A stretch of 38,257 bases of DNA from Brevinematales bacterium (GCA_020059465.1 JAGVBZ010000048.1:1-38257); one strand, 5' to 3'. Shown: positions 15,745 through 24,035, counted from the stretch's first letter. Program-made: numbers and translations. Notes: generated by a model not told the origin, from the letters alone.

Positions 15745-18591
15745 TTATACGCTCTTTATTTTTTCCTTAGCTCCTTTCTTAAAAATCAGATATCCCATCC
15801 GGTTATTATCGATGCTCCTGTTCGGGTAAATAGTCCACCCGGACGGAATTCCCCCGTATTGCTGGACAACCAACTCCACCGCTTTCCCGTTGATCATCTT
15901 GATGTACTCGTACGATAACACCGTCTGTTTATCAGCGGTTAAATAATGAATATTCATCCAAATTTCATCCGGGTCGGTCAGTACATTTTCCAGCCCGTCA
16001 AGTAAACTCATCCTCTCTTTATCTTTATCGATATGGGAAATAAACTGCTTCGGGTTGATAAATACCGGTTTACCTAGCGCGTCTTGAATGAAGGCTTTAT
16101 CCGCCAATTTCTCCGCGAGCATTTTCTCGCCGGTTTTAGCGTCGTACTTTCCGAGTTTCATTTCCGTTTTATATCCCTGATCCTTAAACGATTTTAATCC
16201 TAACTCCTGCCAGTTCTTCGTTTCGAACGGTATTCTTGCGCCTTTCGCATCCGGACGCAATTCCTTCAAATCCGCGAGTTTCTTTTGTATCCACGCATCG
16301 CTTTTGACTTCCGCCGGATTATGTGCGAATCCGTCGTCGGGCATCATGGGCGCGGCCGGGTCGATGTTTCCGGGGACATTTCCCATCTCCGTCTGCGTCC
16401 CGAACTGCTGGGAGAACGACGGTATTCCCTTGCCGACCGTTATCCCCATTGCTTTAACCTGTCCGGCGGTCAACGCCCGTACGAAGCACCGGCACCGGAA
16501 CCCGTTCGGCGGATACCAGATACTCCAGAACGGGTCGTCATGGCGGCGGACAATCCCATGCATCGCGGCGTGTCCCGGACGCACACGGTCGTCTCCGACA
16601 GTCACATACATCCAGTACGGCAGGAATTCCGCCGAAGCCTTCATCTGCCCGTAACGCCCCGACATATAGGCGGTCTGCAGGTTTTGCAAATAGGATAACC
16701 GGAGGTCGTTTATCGCCAGTAACTTCGGGTCTATCCCGGACTTAAATTGCTCGTAAGTCTGTCCTTCGTCGAGCGCCTTGGCGAGTTTATCGAGAATACC
16801 CTGCGCGGTCTCCGCTTTCGATATCCCTGTCACAGCGAACGCATAGTTTTTTTGCTCGTCCGAAAGGAGTTTGAATTCGGCGTCCGACATCGCCAGTTTC
16901 GATGACAGGAACTTCTTCGCGCCGGAATATTCCATCATCCCGGTTTTCGGATCCCAGTCGCCATCCGCGAAATCGGCAGATGCGCCATCCTCATTGATCT
17001 GCCGGATCACCTGCCTGCGTCCCAGCGCGTTCATTGTGATCAGCGACCGCGCGAGAAAATCTGACGCGCCCGCAGTGACCTTTGTCGTATTACCGACCCC
17101 CACGACGGGGGAAGCGCCGTCGATGCCACGGATGGCATGGAGACGGCCGATTTCTATTATCTTTCCTGCGGCCTCGTTGAAATCCGACGAGGTTTCTACC
17201 GCGTTTTCAATCTCGTTTACAGTATCTTCGAAGTACCCGTAAAAATCCCCGAATCCCTTTTCCGCGAGATCTTCCGCTTCCTTCGCTTCCCGTTCGGCCT
17301 GCGCAACAATATCTTCTATAGTAAGATGTTTTTGCTCCGGGTCAGCGAATTCTACTCTATAATCCCGGCTCTTTTTTTTTTCCGACCCGCCGGATGCGGG
17401 GAGTCCCGTGGTTAAATCAGCCGGTTTGATTACCTCCTTCAGGTCTCCGGGCTGGTAATCGTATACGCGCTGGAGGTACTGCTCGGTAGGCTGCCAACCC
17501 ATCTCGAATACCTTCGCGTCGCGTTCCGCGCGGATGGACTGCACATCCTCTTCCTCGAAGAATTCGAATTTCGGATATGAGCTTACGGTGAAGTTCAGGT
17601 CGACCAGACGGCGGATCATCCGGTTCATTACCCCGCTGATCAGGCGCTTATCGCTATCCTGAATATCCCCGCGCACAGTCTCAGCCATATCCTCGTTTCC
17701 GAGTTTTCCCGGCGTGGAGTCGGCGGTCGCGGAATGTCCGGTAAGCGTCTTACTGATAGACGAATCGCAGAATTTCACCATTTCATTAAAAAGGTCGCTT
17801 GACGCCTTTTTATCGACTCCGAGAGTTTCCGGCTTGCTTTCTCCCCAGAATACCCCGGCCCCGGACGATTTCATTTCATAAAGCATATCGAGATACTTAT
17901 CTATTTCATCGTCTGCCGGGCGCGTCGGCAGGTTGATAAATACGGGGTCGTCGCCGAACCGTTCGATGAAACTGATCCAATATCTGATATCGCCTTTCTT
18001 AAAATGAACCGGCCAGAAACAGCGCGCGAGTTCCGATTCTCCGTACGGGTTACGATATCCGGCGCGGTACTGCACCAGTTCGACCTGACGGTTTAACCCG
18101 GACACGATCACCGGATCGCCGTCGGTAGGATTGTTCTCCGAACGGAAACGAAGGTTATTCTCCGTATCGAAGAAGAACCATTCCGCAGGCCGCCCGATCA
18201 GCGCGTCATAAACGATACGCTCACCATCGCGACCGAGTATGGTTTCGATAGGGGAATACCCCAGCCATACGGCTTCGAGGATGTCCCGGTAAAGATTTTC
18301 CATATTCAGGGAATTCCATTGTTCGGTGATAAACCCGTGAGCGCGGCTGTCCAATCCGGCGGCGTCCTTCTCCGATACAATCCGGTACTCGCAGCTCATC
18401 ACTCCGCTCTCGCGGGAGACGATGCACGAGTTGACCTGGCTGTCGTACGTCAGATCGCGGTAGACCGATACGTCGCCGCCCTTCGCTTCGAGTACCTTAT
18501 CGGGATTTGGCAACTGCGACGTGTATTGAAGGAAACTCTGCCATGTATTCTGCCGCCTGTATAGAGGTTTAAATTTGCCTATTTCGGGCAT
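15745..18591 (-). CDS. Portal (DUF935) - MuF - BECR-type nuclease fusion
   Basis: 948 aa from ATG 18591 (GGAG 10 nt upstream); a TTG at 18639 is less likely. Residues 1-420 are the Mu-type portal (QVNSCIVSRESGVMSCEYRI, YDALIGRPAEWFFFD, RCFWPVHFKKGDIRYW, KTLTGHSATADSTPG). Residues about 600-720 are MuF (QTAYMSGRYGQMKASAEFLP, VTVGDDRVRPGHAAMHG, PPNGFRCRCFVRAL). The last 110 residues (LGKPVFINPKQFISHIDKDK ... YGGIPSGWTIYPNRSID ... MGYLIFKK) resemble the phage Barnase-EndoU-ColicinE5/D-RelE (BECR) domain carried by MuF proteins as a virion-borne toxin. A double-hairpin repeat is translated near residue 505. Portal and MuF are usually separate genes in Mu-like phages, so the fusion is unusual. Confidence 0.87.
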   Translation of the reverse strand: MPEIGKFKPLYRRQNTWQSFLQYTSQLPNPDKVLEAKGGDVSVYRDLTYDSQVNSCIVSRESGVMSCEYRIVSEKDAAGLDSRAHGFITEQWNSLNMENLYRDILEAVWLGYSPIETILGRDGERIVYDALIGRPAEWFFFDTENNLRFRSENNPTDGDPVIVSGLNRQVELVQYRAGYRNPYGESELARCFWPVHFKKGDIRYWISFIERFGDDPVFINLPTRPADDEIDKYLDMLYEMKSSGAGVFWGESKPETLGVDKKASSDLFNEMVKFCDSSISKTLTGHSATADSTPGKLGNEDMAETVRGDIQDSDKRLISGVMNRMIRRLVDLNFTVSSYPKFEFFEEEDVQSIRAERDAKVFEMGWQPTEQYLQRVYDYQPGDLKEVIKPADLTTGLPASGGSEKKKSRDYRVEFADPEQKHLTIEDIVAQAEREAKEAEDLAEKGFGDFYGYFEDTVNEIENAVETSSDFNEAAGKIIEIGRLHAIRGIDGASPVVGVGNTTKVTAGASDFLARSLITMNALGRRQVIRQINEDGASADFADGDWDPKTGMMEYSGAKKFLSSKLAMSDAEFKLLSDEQKNYAFAVTGISKAETAQGILDKLAKALDEGQTYEQFKSGIDPKLLAINDLRLSYLQNLQTAYMSGRYGQMKASAEFLPYWMYVTVGDDRVRPGHAAMHGIVRRHDDPFWSIWYPPNGFRCRCFVRALTAGQVKAMGITVGKGIPSFSQQFGTQTEMGNVPGNIDPAAPMMPDDGFAHNPAEVKSDAWIQKKLADLKELRPDAKGARIPFETKNWQELGLKSFKDQGYKTEMKLGKYDAKTGEKMLAEKLADKAFIQDALGKPVFINPKQFISHIDKDKERMSLLDGLENVLTDPDEIWMNIHYLTADKQTVLSYEYIKMINGKAVELVVQQYGGIPSGWTIYPNRSIDNNRMGYLIFKKGAKEKIKSV
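17094..17152. repeat. Double-hairpin repeat, copy d, inside the portal fusion gene
   Basis: CGACCCCCACGACGGGGGAA is hairpin 1. GCCGTC...GACGGC encloses GCCA-CGGA-TGGC. It is translated in frame as IGRLHAIRGIDGASPVVGVG, in the linker between the portal and MuF domains. The length keeps the frame. Confidence 0.85.
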
Positions 18592-18852
18592 ATTTCCGGT
18601 TCTCCTTGTTTCGTCCGCGCTTTTTTTGCGCGTTTTCAATAAAATAATCTTTAATTCATTACTATATTACAAGTTAAACAGTTTTTAAACATCGTTAGAA
18701 TATCCTTAAATTAACCTTCTTTTTCTTAGTTAATTCTTTACCCTGTTATAAATTACAATAACATTACATATCTCTTTTTCCTGTATACAGTTAGAGTTAA
18801 ACCCGTTTAACAGCCTTCAATATGACTTCGAGGAAGTCTTCCTCGTGTATTT
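18592..18852. promoter_or_regulatory. AT-rich leader with palindromes upstream of the portal fusion gene
   Basis: A gap of 260 bp without a gene. It holds CTGTATACAG (18781-18790), GTTAAACCCGTTTAAC (18796-18811) and CGAGGAAGTCTTCCTCG (18829-18845), all perfect palindromes or near it, then about 100 bp of strongly AT-rich DNA. It separates terminase from portal, genes usually tightly linked. Inference: a promoter or operator controlling the head operon, possibly restraining the nuclease-bearing gene. Confidence 0.4.
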
Positions 18853-20490
18853 CTATACCCTGCCTTTTTTCTGGTCGAAATCCTTGTCGTTCCTCCGTAC
18901 CGGCCCGTCGTACCCGTCGAGGAATTTCCGCGATTCGCGCGTCCCGCCGCTTACGAAATCCGGCTTGATATTCCCCACCATCAGGAGTTCGTCCGCGCCC
19001 GCGAGCGCGTCAGGCCCGTCGTCATGGTCTGCTTTGGGGAAATATAGAAGCTGTTCGATCAGGAGCTGTATATCCCCGCCGCCCGCGCTGAGCGAAGCCG
19101 AAGCGTCTTTCGGGAATAATATTTTCCCGCGCTCGACCTTTGGCGTCAGCCGCTCGATCCTGTCCTGCTTGGGAATTTTATTCGTTACCAGTTTCAGCGG
19201 CAGGAGAAATCCCATCTCTTTACAGAGCGCGTCATACAACGGTTCGAGAAGCGACTGAAAGCCGTTCGCCTCGAACCCCGCGAAACGTACCCTGAACCCG
19301 CGCTTCACAAGATGCTGGTACATCCGGTAGGTCGCGTAAAGCATCGCATTGATCGACTGCCTCTGTATCCACGCTTGGATCACGTACTCTTTCATCGTCT
19401 CGTGATCCAGCGCGAGCGAAACGATTGCCTTATAATCGTTATGCGCCTGCGACCGCGCGGAAGGGTCGACCATCAGCACGGCGGTCATCCGCTGAGGATC
19501 GAGTTCGGAGGGATGGTAATACCTGATCCATTCCTCTTTAAAAAGCGCGTCCTCGTCGTCGAGCGGGTTGTTCTGGTACTCCTTCTCGAACGCCCGCGTG
19601 CCGATCTTTTCCCTGATCGCGAGGAGTTTGTCGAGCGGCCAAAGTTCCGGCCAAAGACTCGCGTCGTTTCCCTTCACGTCTTTCGTGATTGCGCGGTAAA
19701 CCTTCCGGTTCCAATTTCTGTACGGTTCGTTCTCATCGTCGGAGAACAGGATCGTACCGAGCGCGCACTTCTTGCGGATAATCGTTCCGATGTAAATCAG
19801 TGTACTGTATCCCCGTTTCATAGACGGGTATATAGCTTCCTTGATCGTCTGTAAAAGATCGCCGACCGTGCTTTGGCTCTGTGCTTCCTTATCCTTCTCG
19901 GGGTCGTCGATGATGATCAGGTCGGGACGGTGCTGGCGGTGCCGGAATCCCCGGACGCCCTGTTTCCAACTGCGGGAGAATACCCGCACTCCATTCGCGA
20001 CAAAATCGTTTTTCTCGGCCTCGGTAACCAAATCACCATGATCGTTAAAATCCTGCGCGATACGCCGGTTATGCCGGAACTCGATCAGGATAAATTCCAC
20101 GAGGTCTGATGCGAGATCGTCGTTCGCCGAAACGATTACGACGAAGTTCCGGGTGCGGAAGCAGATCGACCAGATCACATAAGCGAAACTGACGACCGTT
20201 GATTTTCCGAATCCGCGCGGGGCCGCCCGTACTATCGGATTGCAAATATATTCCCGCCGCTCCATCTCTTCTATCAGCTCCCGGTGAAATCCGGCAGGTT
20301 CGCTTGTACTCCCATCAGGGGTGCCTTCCACGTAATGCGGAAGGTAAAGTTTCATAAACTCAAAGAAGCTCGATTTTGCTAACGTCCGGCGGAGTGATTT
20401 ATCCTTTGGATCGAGAGGGAGAACGTCCTCATCTAAAATTCTGAGGATATCGTCGACTTCCCGCCTTGCCGCGAAAATTCCTACCGGCAT
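18853..20490 (-). CDS. terL: Terminase large subunit
   Basis: 545 aa. The DNA-packaging motor. Walker A APRGFGKST near residue 90, Walker B LIIIDDPEKD near 190 and the nuclease part starting VLMVDPSARSQAHNDYKAI near 348 are clear. The start ATG overlaps the previous gene. A dispersed repeat (CTGAGCGAAGCCGAAG core, 19083-19100) is translated in frame as DASASLSAGGGD near residue 466, inside the nuclease domain, so it must lie in a tolerant loop if the enzyme is active. Confidence 0.93.
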   Translation of the reverse strand: MPVGIFAARREVDDILRILDEDVLPLDPKDKSLRRTLAKSSFFEFMKLYLPHYVEGTPDGSTSEPAGFHRELIEEMERREYICNPIVRAAPRGFGKSTVVSFAYVIWSICFRTRNFVVIVSANDDLASDLVEFILIEFRHNRRIAQDFNDHGDLVTEAEKNDFVANGVRVFSRSWKQGVRGFRHRQHRPDLIIIDDPEKDKEAQSQSTVGDLLQTIKEAIYPSMKRGYSTLIYIGTIIRKKCALGTILFSDDENEPYRNWNRKVYRAITKDVKGNDASLWPELWPLDKLLAIREKIGTRAFEKEYQNNPLDDEDALFKEEWIRYYHPSELDPQRMTAVLMVDPSARSQAHNDYKAIVSLALDHETMKEYVIQAWIQRQSINAMLYATYRMYQHLVKRGFRVRFAGFEANGFQSLLEPLYDALCKEMGFLLPLKLVTNKIPKQDRIERLTPKVERGKILFPKDASASLSAGGGDIQLLIEQLLYFPKADHDDGPDALAGADELLMVGNIKPDFVSGGTRESRKFLDGYDGPVRRNDKDFDQKKGRV

Positions 20491-20924
20491 CCTAACTGCT
20501 CCTTTTCGAGGAGTTTGAAGAAGTCGCGTATCATCCCCGCTATCTTCTCCCGTTCTTCAGGATAACGGTCGCTCGTGAACTGCGCGAAACGCTTCATCAC
20601 CGCGAGAGCCATCCCCACCATATCGCGTTCTTTTTCAAGACCGCGCAGGCTCTTTATCAGCTTCACTAATGTGTCCGCATCCTCGGATGTAATCTCCTTG
20701 CTTTCCATCTTGTTGATAAAATCTATTATCCTTCGCTCGAGGGTCTCGAATCCGCCCTCGCCGTTCAGACGATATCGCTTCCGGCGTTCTTCCCAATCGT
20801 TATCCTGTTTCCAAGCGGACAACGTCCTCACCGATACCGGGATAATTTTCGAGATTTCATCGAGGGTCTTTCCTTCGAGGTAGAGGTTCATCGCGTCCTG
20901 GTGATAAACGTCGAACTTCGCCAT
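20481..20924 (-). CDS. Terminase small subunit-like DNA-binding protein
   Basis: 147 aa. The N-terminal helix-turn-helix (YLEGKTLDEISKIIPVSVRT, then LSAWKQDNDW) is typical of small terminase subunits that recognise packaging DNA. The rest is helical. It lies directly upstream of terL with overlapping stop and start, and its own start overlaps the previous stop (TGATG). Confidence 0.75.
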   Translation of the reverse strand: MAKFDVYHQDAMNLYLEGKTLDEISKIIPVSVRTLSAWKQDNDWEERRKRYRLNGEGGFETLERRIIDFINKMESKEITSEDADTLVKLIKSLRGLEKERDMVGMALAVMKRFAQFTSDRYPEEREKIAGMIRDFFKLLEKEQLGCR

Positions 20925-21181
20925 CAGGCAAGCTCCTTCTTCAGGTTCTCGATCTCGTCCACCAGCGCTTTCCGTTCACCCATCCGGTCGCGCATTTCGA
21001 TCATCGCGCTTAAGGCGTAATCGATCTGCAATTCGTCGATAACCGACGAGAGGGGGAGATACGGCCGGAGATAGGTGCTGACATCTTTCCGGCAGCGGTC
21101 GATCACGATATCGAGCTGGCGGAGTTTCTCCTCTTTTTCAACCCGTAATCCGTTAAGAGTTCTTTTTTCGTCCTGATTCAT
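20924..21181 (-). CDS. Helical hypothetical protein before the terminase genes
   Basis: 85 aa, almost entirely helical and charged (LRVEKEEKLRQLDIVIDRCR ... RKALVDEIENLKKELA). No family recognised. The start ATG 21181 follows AGGAGGATAA, abutting a double-hairpin repeat. Confidence 0.7.
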   Translation of the reverse strand: MNQDEKRTLNGLRVEKEEKLRQLDIVIDRCRKDVSTYLRPYLPLSSVIDELQIDYALSAMIEMRDRMGERKALVDEIENLKKELA

Positions 21182-21189
21182 TTATCCTC

Positions 21190-21245
21190 CTGACCCCCAC
21201 GGATGGGGGAAATGCCGTGCGAAGACTGGACGTCGAAGCCGGCCC
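21190..21245. repeat. Double-hairpin repeat, copy e
   Basis: CTGACCCCCACGGATGGGGG is hairpin 1. GCCG and CGGC form the outer stem around a variant inner segment (GAAGACTGGACGTC). The GTC end touches the AGGAGG SD of the 85-aa gene. Confidence 0.8.
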
Positions 21246-21246
21246 C

Positions 21247-21606
21247 TTATTGGATGAGCTTAATCGCGACCGTCGTGATCAGCGCGGTCAACAGCGCGGA
21301 TACGATCCCGATAATCACCTGCACTGCCGCAGAACGCCGTTCCATCTCGCCGATCCTTTCAGCGTGTTTTTCCAGCGTTTCAGCCTGCCGGTCGAGTTCT
21401 TTACCGATATTCGTCCGGTGGTTAAAACACTCTTCTTTCCCGAACGAAAAACCGCTCTTCATCATTTGCTCAATATTCTGCACGGAACCGGATAATGACG
21501 TCATGTTTCTCATAAAGTCCAGTTGTATCTTGGATATCGAGGCTTTGATTTCCTCGATTTCTTTCTTAACTATAGTGAGTTCAGACTCGTTTCCCTTCGG
21601 CGCCAT
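21247..21606 (-). CDS. Lysis-region protein with coiled coil and C-terminal membrane anchor
   Basis: 119 aa. Helical cytoplasmic part (ELTIVKKEIEEIKASISKIQ; LDRQAETLEKHAERIGEMER) and one hydrophobic segment at the end (AAVQVIIGIVSALLTALITT). The layout resembles XhlA-type hemolysin/holin-associated proteins. It lies near the endolysin and holin genes, so a lysis role is likely but not proven. Confidence 0.6.
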   Translation of the reverse strand: MAPKGNESELTIVKKEIEEIKASISKIQLDFMRNMTSLSGSVQNIEQMMKSGFSFGKEECFNHRTNIGKELDRQAETLEKHAERIGEMERRSAAVQVIIGIVSALLTALITTVAIKLIQ

Positions 21607-21623
21607 AGTCGCTCCTTATTATT

Positions 21624-21712
21624 CCTTGCTCCGGCAGGCTCAGCATGACAAAATGTCACCCCCTGTCTCCTTCTCTGAAGGAGAAGGCAGGCGAGCCGGT
21701 CGAGGGGTTAAT
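21624..21712. repeat. Dispersed repeat cluster
   Basis: CTCCGGCAGGCTCAGCATGA is followed by CAAAATGTCACCCCCTG and TCTCCTTCTCTGAAGGAGAA. The second part is the inverted relative of 917-990. It fills the gap between two lysis-region genes. Confidence 0.7.
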
Positions 21713-22250
21713 CTATCAGTACGTTTAATCCTATTTGAACGCTTTTAAAATCGCTCCCGATCCAAACGCCCAAACGGTCGTAGAACCGGTAAGACCCGTA
21801 AACCGAAATTCCAAAACTGTCACCCTGAGCGGAGCCGAAGGGTGCGCTTATTCCTACCCCCGCCTGCCAGCGCGGGAACGAGAGCGGCAGGGTGTAATGA
21901 TTCTTATATACGTCGAAAGTTATAGTTTCCAACGTTTGCCCGGTCGCGGCCGGCGCGGCGGTGACGTAGTTCGAAAGTTCGCGGTAGACGTACACGATCT
22001 GCGTTAGCGCGGTCTCGTTCGTTACGAAGCGGATAATATTTCCGACTGTACTGACCGTCTCTAATGTGCCGATATCCGGGATCACAATCCCGGTATTCGT
22101 ATTCTTCGCCGCACCCGGGGAGAACGGCGACGAGGGAAAAGTCCCGAACGGGTTCCAGCCGACCATCGCGCATGCGATAAATCCGATGATGAGTCCTGTG
22201 AGGAAACACCACCCGCGCCCCATTTCGGTATCTCTATTTTTCTTTTTCAT
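21708..22250 (-). CDS. Membrane-anchored lysis-region protein (spanin candidate)
   Basis: 180 aa from ATG 22250, chosen because it overlaps the previous stop as ATGA and has GAGAGGA upstream. One N-terminal membrane segment (WCFLTGLIIGFIACAMVGW) is followed by a long outside part. The end (LPLSFPRWQAGVGISAPFG, GISVYGSYRFYDRLGVWIGS) has beta-strand character. A dispersed repeat is read in frame as APFGSAQGDSFG (21816-21845). Position next to holin and endolysin suggests an inner-membrane spanin role, but no spanin partner was recognised. Confidence 0.5.
   Translation of the reverse strand: MKKKNRDTEMGRGWCFLTGLIIGFIACAMVGWNPFGTFPSSPFSPGAAKNTNTGIVIPDIGTLETVSTVGNIIRFVTNETALTQIVYVYRELSNYVTAAPAATGQTLETITFDVYKNHYTLPLSFPRWQAGVGISAPFGSAQGDSFGISVYGSYRFYDRLGVWIGSDFKSVQIGLNVLID
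21816..21846. repeat. Dispersed repeat inside the membrane-anchored lysis gene
   Basis: CACCCTGAGCGGAGCCGAAG followed by GGTGCGC, related to the core at 4680-4705. Read in frame as PFGSAQGDS. Confidence 0.65.
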
Positions 22251-22447
22251 ATTTTTAGTCCTCTCGCCCGGAGTTTTCTCAGAAGTCGTCTCCATGACCG
22301 CCGTGTGTTATTCCGTCCGTATCCATAGGCGACATGTCCGCAATCCGGACACCGCATCCTGTAGACCGGCCGAAGATCGCCCCTGACAAAGGAAAGCACC
22401 GGGATTCCGCCGCACCCGCATCGCGGGATAATCATCCGCGCCTTCAT
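22247..22447 (-). CDS. Small zinc-ribbon protein
   Basis: 66 aa. Two cysteine pairs, CGCGG near residue 10 and CPDC near residue 33, form a probable zinc ribbon. The C-terminus is very basic (RRSWRRLLRKLRARGLK), suggesting nucleic-acid binding. In Mu the small zinc protein Com activates translation of mom; whether this is a relative cannot be said. It overlaps the next gene by ATGA and begins 4 nt after the endolysin. Confidence 0.65.
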   Translation of the reverse strand: MKARMIIPRCGCGGIPVLSFVRGDLRPVYRMRCPDCGHVAYGYGRNNTRRSWRRLLRKLRARGLKI

Positions 22448-22450
22448 GTG

Positions 22451-22960
22451 TTATTTCCTGACGAATTTCTTATTCGCATACGCCAGCGCGGATTCGAACT
22501 CGACCATCTTCGGGCCGATCATTCCCCAACGCCCGCGGTATCCCCGCATATCGATATGATGTCCGGGATTATTCCAATCGGGATATATTCCCCATCCGAC
22601 AGAATCGAGAAGATTATTCTCCTTTAGGAATTCCTTTATCACTTCGATACTCGAAAGAAAATCGATACCGGCGATATGAAAATCACCTGCGATAGCAAGA
22701 CGGACGATTTTCCCCGCCTTATCCTTTTTTACAAAATGCTTAGAGCTGGGCACATGTACCGACGAGGGATCGTACAGACAGTGAATCGCAAGTACCGCGC
22801 AGGGTTCGTAATGGGTCAGCCATTCCTGAAAATCAGAAAGGAATCGAAGGATTTTAATATCGGTGAACTGTTTCACCGACGGGGTAAGGAGCTTCCCGCC
22901 CTTATCGTCCACGCGGAATATATCCTGATGTTTGATGGTTGCGAATTCCTGATCGGTCAT
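22451..22960 (-). CDS. Endolysin, peptidase M15-like
   Basis: 169 aa. The pattern SSKHF-(18)-AGDFHI and GWGIYPDWNNPGHHIDMRG provides the His and Asp zinc ligands and downstream His of M15 D-Ala-D-Ala peptidases, which cut peptidoglycan cross-links. No signal peptide, so release depends on the holin. The start overlaps the holin stop (ATGA). Confidence 0.8.
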   Translation of the reverse strand: MTDQEFATIKHQDIFRVDDKGGKLLTPSVKQFTDIKILRFLSDFQEWLTHYEPCAVLAIHCLYDPSSVHVPSSKHFVKKDKAGKIVRLAIAGDFHIAGIDFLSSIEVIKEFLKENNLLDSVGWGIYPDWNNPGHHIDMRGYRGRWGMIGPKMVEFESALAYANKKFVRK

Positions 22961-23226
22961 TTTCCCTCCCCGGTGTTTTCAGGAGGGGTGTCGGTTTCAG
23001 GTAATTCCCCGCTTTGCGAAGACATGCCTTTCAGGTTCCTGATGATAAGAGATAGATTGATAGGCGTAGGGATGAGGGCGATAAACGCCCCTATGGTAAT
23101 GATGGCGCCGGATTCGTCGGAACTGATCGTACCGCGAGCGATCAGGTAATAAAGCGAACTTCCGATAACCCAAAGATCGGCCAGAATCATGGTGATAAGC
23201 GCGATAGGTTTACCTTTTAACCGCAA
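22957..23226 (-). CDS. Holin candidate
   Basis: 89 aa. Two hydrophobic segments (IALITMILADLWVIGSSLYY and AIITIGAFIALIPTPINLSL) and a charged tail. The start is a TTG preceded by GGGAGGGGATT. First gene of the late/lysis block and coupled to the endolysin, which together with topology supports a holin. Confidence 0.65.
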   Translation of the reverse strand: MRLKGKPIALITMILADLWVIGSSLYYLIARGTISSDESGAIITIGAFIALIPTPINLSLIIRNLKGMSSQSGELPETDTPPENTGEGK

Positions 23227-23322
23227 AATCCCCTCCCGGAAATCTGCTTTGTTTACATTCGATGCACCATTCTATCATGCCTGTGAATTTTAAAGGTCAC
23301 GAAATGTTCCTGTTTTTTGTAA
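23227..23322 (-). promoter_or_regulatory. Candidate late promoter region
   Basis: 96 bp between the Mor-like gene and the holin. The minus strand reads CACAGGCATGATAGAATGG, where TAGAAT could be a -10 box without a clear -35, as in activator-dependent Mu middle and late promoters. Position is exactly where Mor/C-type control of late genes is expected. No experimental support. Confidence 0.35.
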
Positions 23323-23598
23323 CTATTTTTTCAGGTCGAATAACCCTGCTTGTTCGTCGAGGGTGATCCGGCGGATCACATATCGCACCCGCCGTTCGGA
23401 TATCCCAAAATGACGGGCAATTTCACGTTGAAGCTTCCCGCCGCGCCACTCCCGGATAATCGATTCGTCCCGGACTGCGCGGCGAAGCGTCCCCGCTTTC
23501 GGCATCCGGATATGTTCACCCGAAAAGAGGTAGACTATCTTGAGCGCGGTTTTTTCTCCGGCAGCTTCTGCGATTTTTTTTATCTTCGCGTACGACAT
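23323..23598 (-). CDS. mor: Mor/C-family transcription activator
   Basis: 91 aa from ATG 23598, preceded by the full anti-16S complement AAGGAGGTGA. It matches Mor: dimer part IAEAAGEKTALKIVYLFSGE with HIRMPKAGTL, and the HTH end LQREIARHFGISERRVRYVI. Mor-family proteins activate middle and late promoters of Mu-like phages. It stands at the early/late junction, just upstream of the lysis genes. The first 83 nt overlap another open frame. Confidence 0.87.
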   Translation of the reverse strand: MSYAKIKKIAEAAGEKTALKIVYLFSGEHIRMPKAGTLRRAVRDESIIREWRGGKLQREIARHFGISERRVRYVIRRITLDEQAGLFDLKK

Positions 23599-23761
23599 CG
23601 TCAATCACCTCCTTGATACTATCCTTGTCGATCTTATTCCGTCTGATATATCCTTCGATGGTCGGGATGCGCATATCCTCGTCGCCGGCGGCCGCCATCG
23701 CGGTCTCGACTTTTTCATCGTTCAGTACTCCGCGCAGGTCCCGCAAAACCCGGCTACGCAT
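23516..23761 (-). CDS. Small charged protein overlapping the Mor-like gene
   Basis: 81 aa from ATG 23761 (SD GGAG behind a double-hairpin repeat). N-terminus MRSRVLRDLRGVLNDEKVET, then PTIEGYIRRNKIDKDSIKEV, rich in charged residues. No family recognised. It overlaps the Mor-like gene by 83 nt in another frame, which is unusual; the shared part codes a basic tail (KKNRRSCRRKNR). Confidence 0.6.
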   Translation of the reverse strand: MRSRVLRDLRGVLNDEKVETAMAAAGDEDMRIPTIEGYIRRNKIDKDSIKEVIDDVVREDKKNRRSCRRKNRAQDSLPLFG

Positions 23762-24035
23762 TGTCATACTCCGACGGCAGGATGCCGGAGTCCCGCGCGT
23801 CCATGGATGGATAAGAGCGGGACGCTTCCCGTTTCATGTCGGCGTGGTACTGCGCGTTCTTCGCCGTCTGTAATACGTCGATCAGTACACCCGCGTCGAT
23901 GGCATCAATATCGCGGTAACTTTTATCACAAAAAAGAAGTGAACAATACTCCAGCCTATCGCCTAAATCGCCGCCATGTAAAATTTTCCATCCTAGATCA
24001 CGGATGTATTTATCTTGCTTTTCACTGATCGGCAT
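23754..24035 (-). CDS. Small early protein with repeat-derived C-terminus
   Basis: 93 aa. Begins MPISEKQDKYIRDLGWKILH, followed by DAIDAGVLIDVLQTAKNAQY. No family is claimed. The last 20 residues (SRSYPSMDARDSGILPSEYD) are a translated double-hairpin repeat, so the original end of the gene has probably been replaced. SD AGGAGGCAGGGG. Confidence 0.7.
   Translation of the reverse strand: MPISEKQDKYIRDLGWKILHGGDLGDRLEYCSLLFCDKSYRDIDAIDAGVLIDVLQTAKNAQYHADMKREASRSYPSMDARDSGILPSEYDNA
23769..23824. repeat. Double-hairpin repeat, copy f
   Basis: CCGACGGCAGGATGCCGGAG is hairpin 1. TCCCGC...GCGGGA encloses GTCCA-TGGA-TGGAT. It codes the C-terminus of the upstream gene, and its GTCGGAG end supplies the SD region of the next gene. 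Confidence 0.85.
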
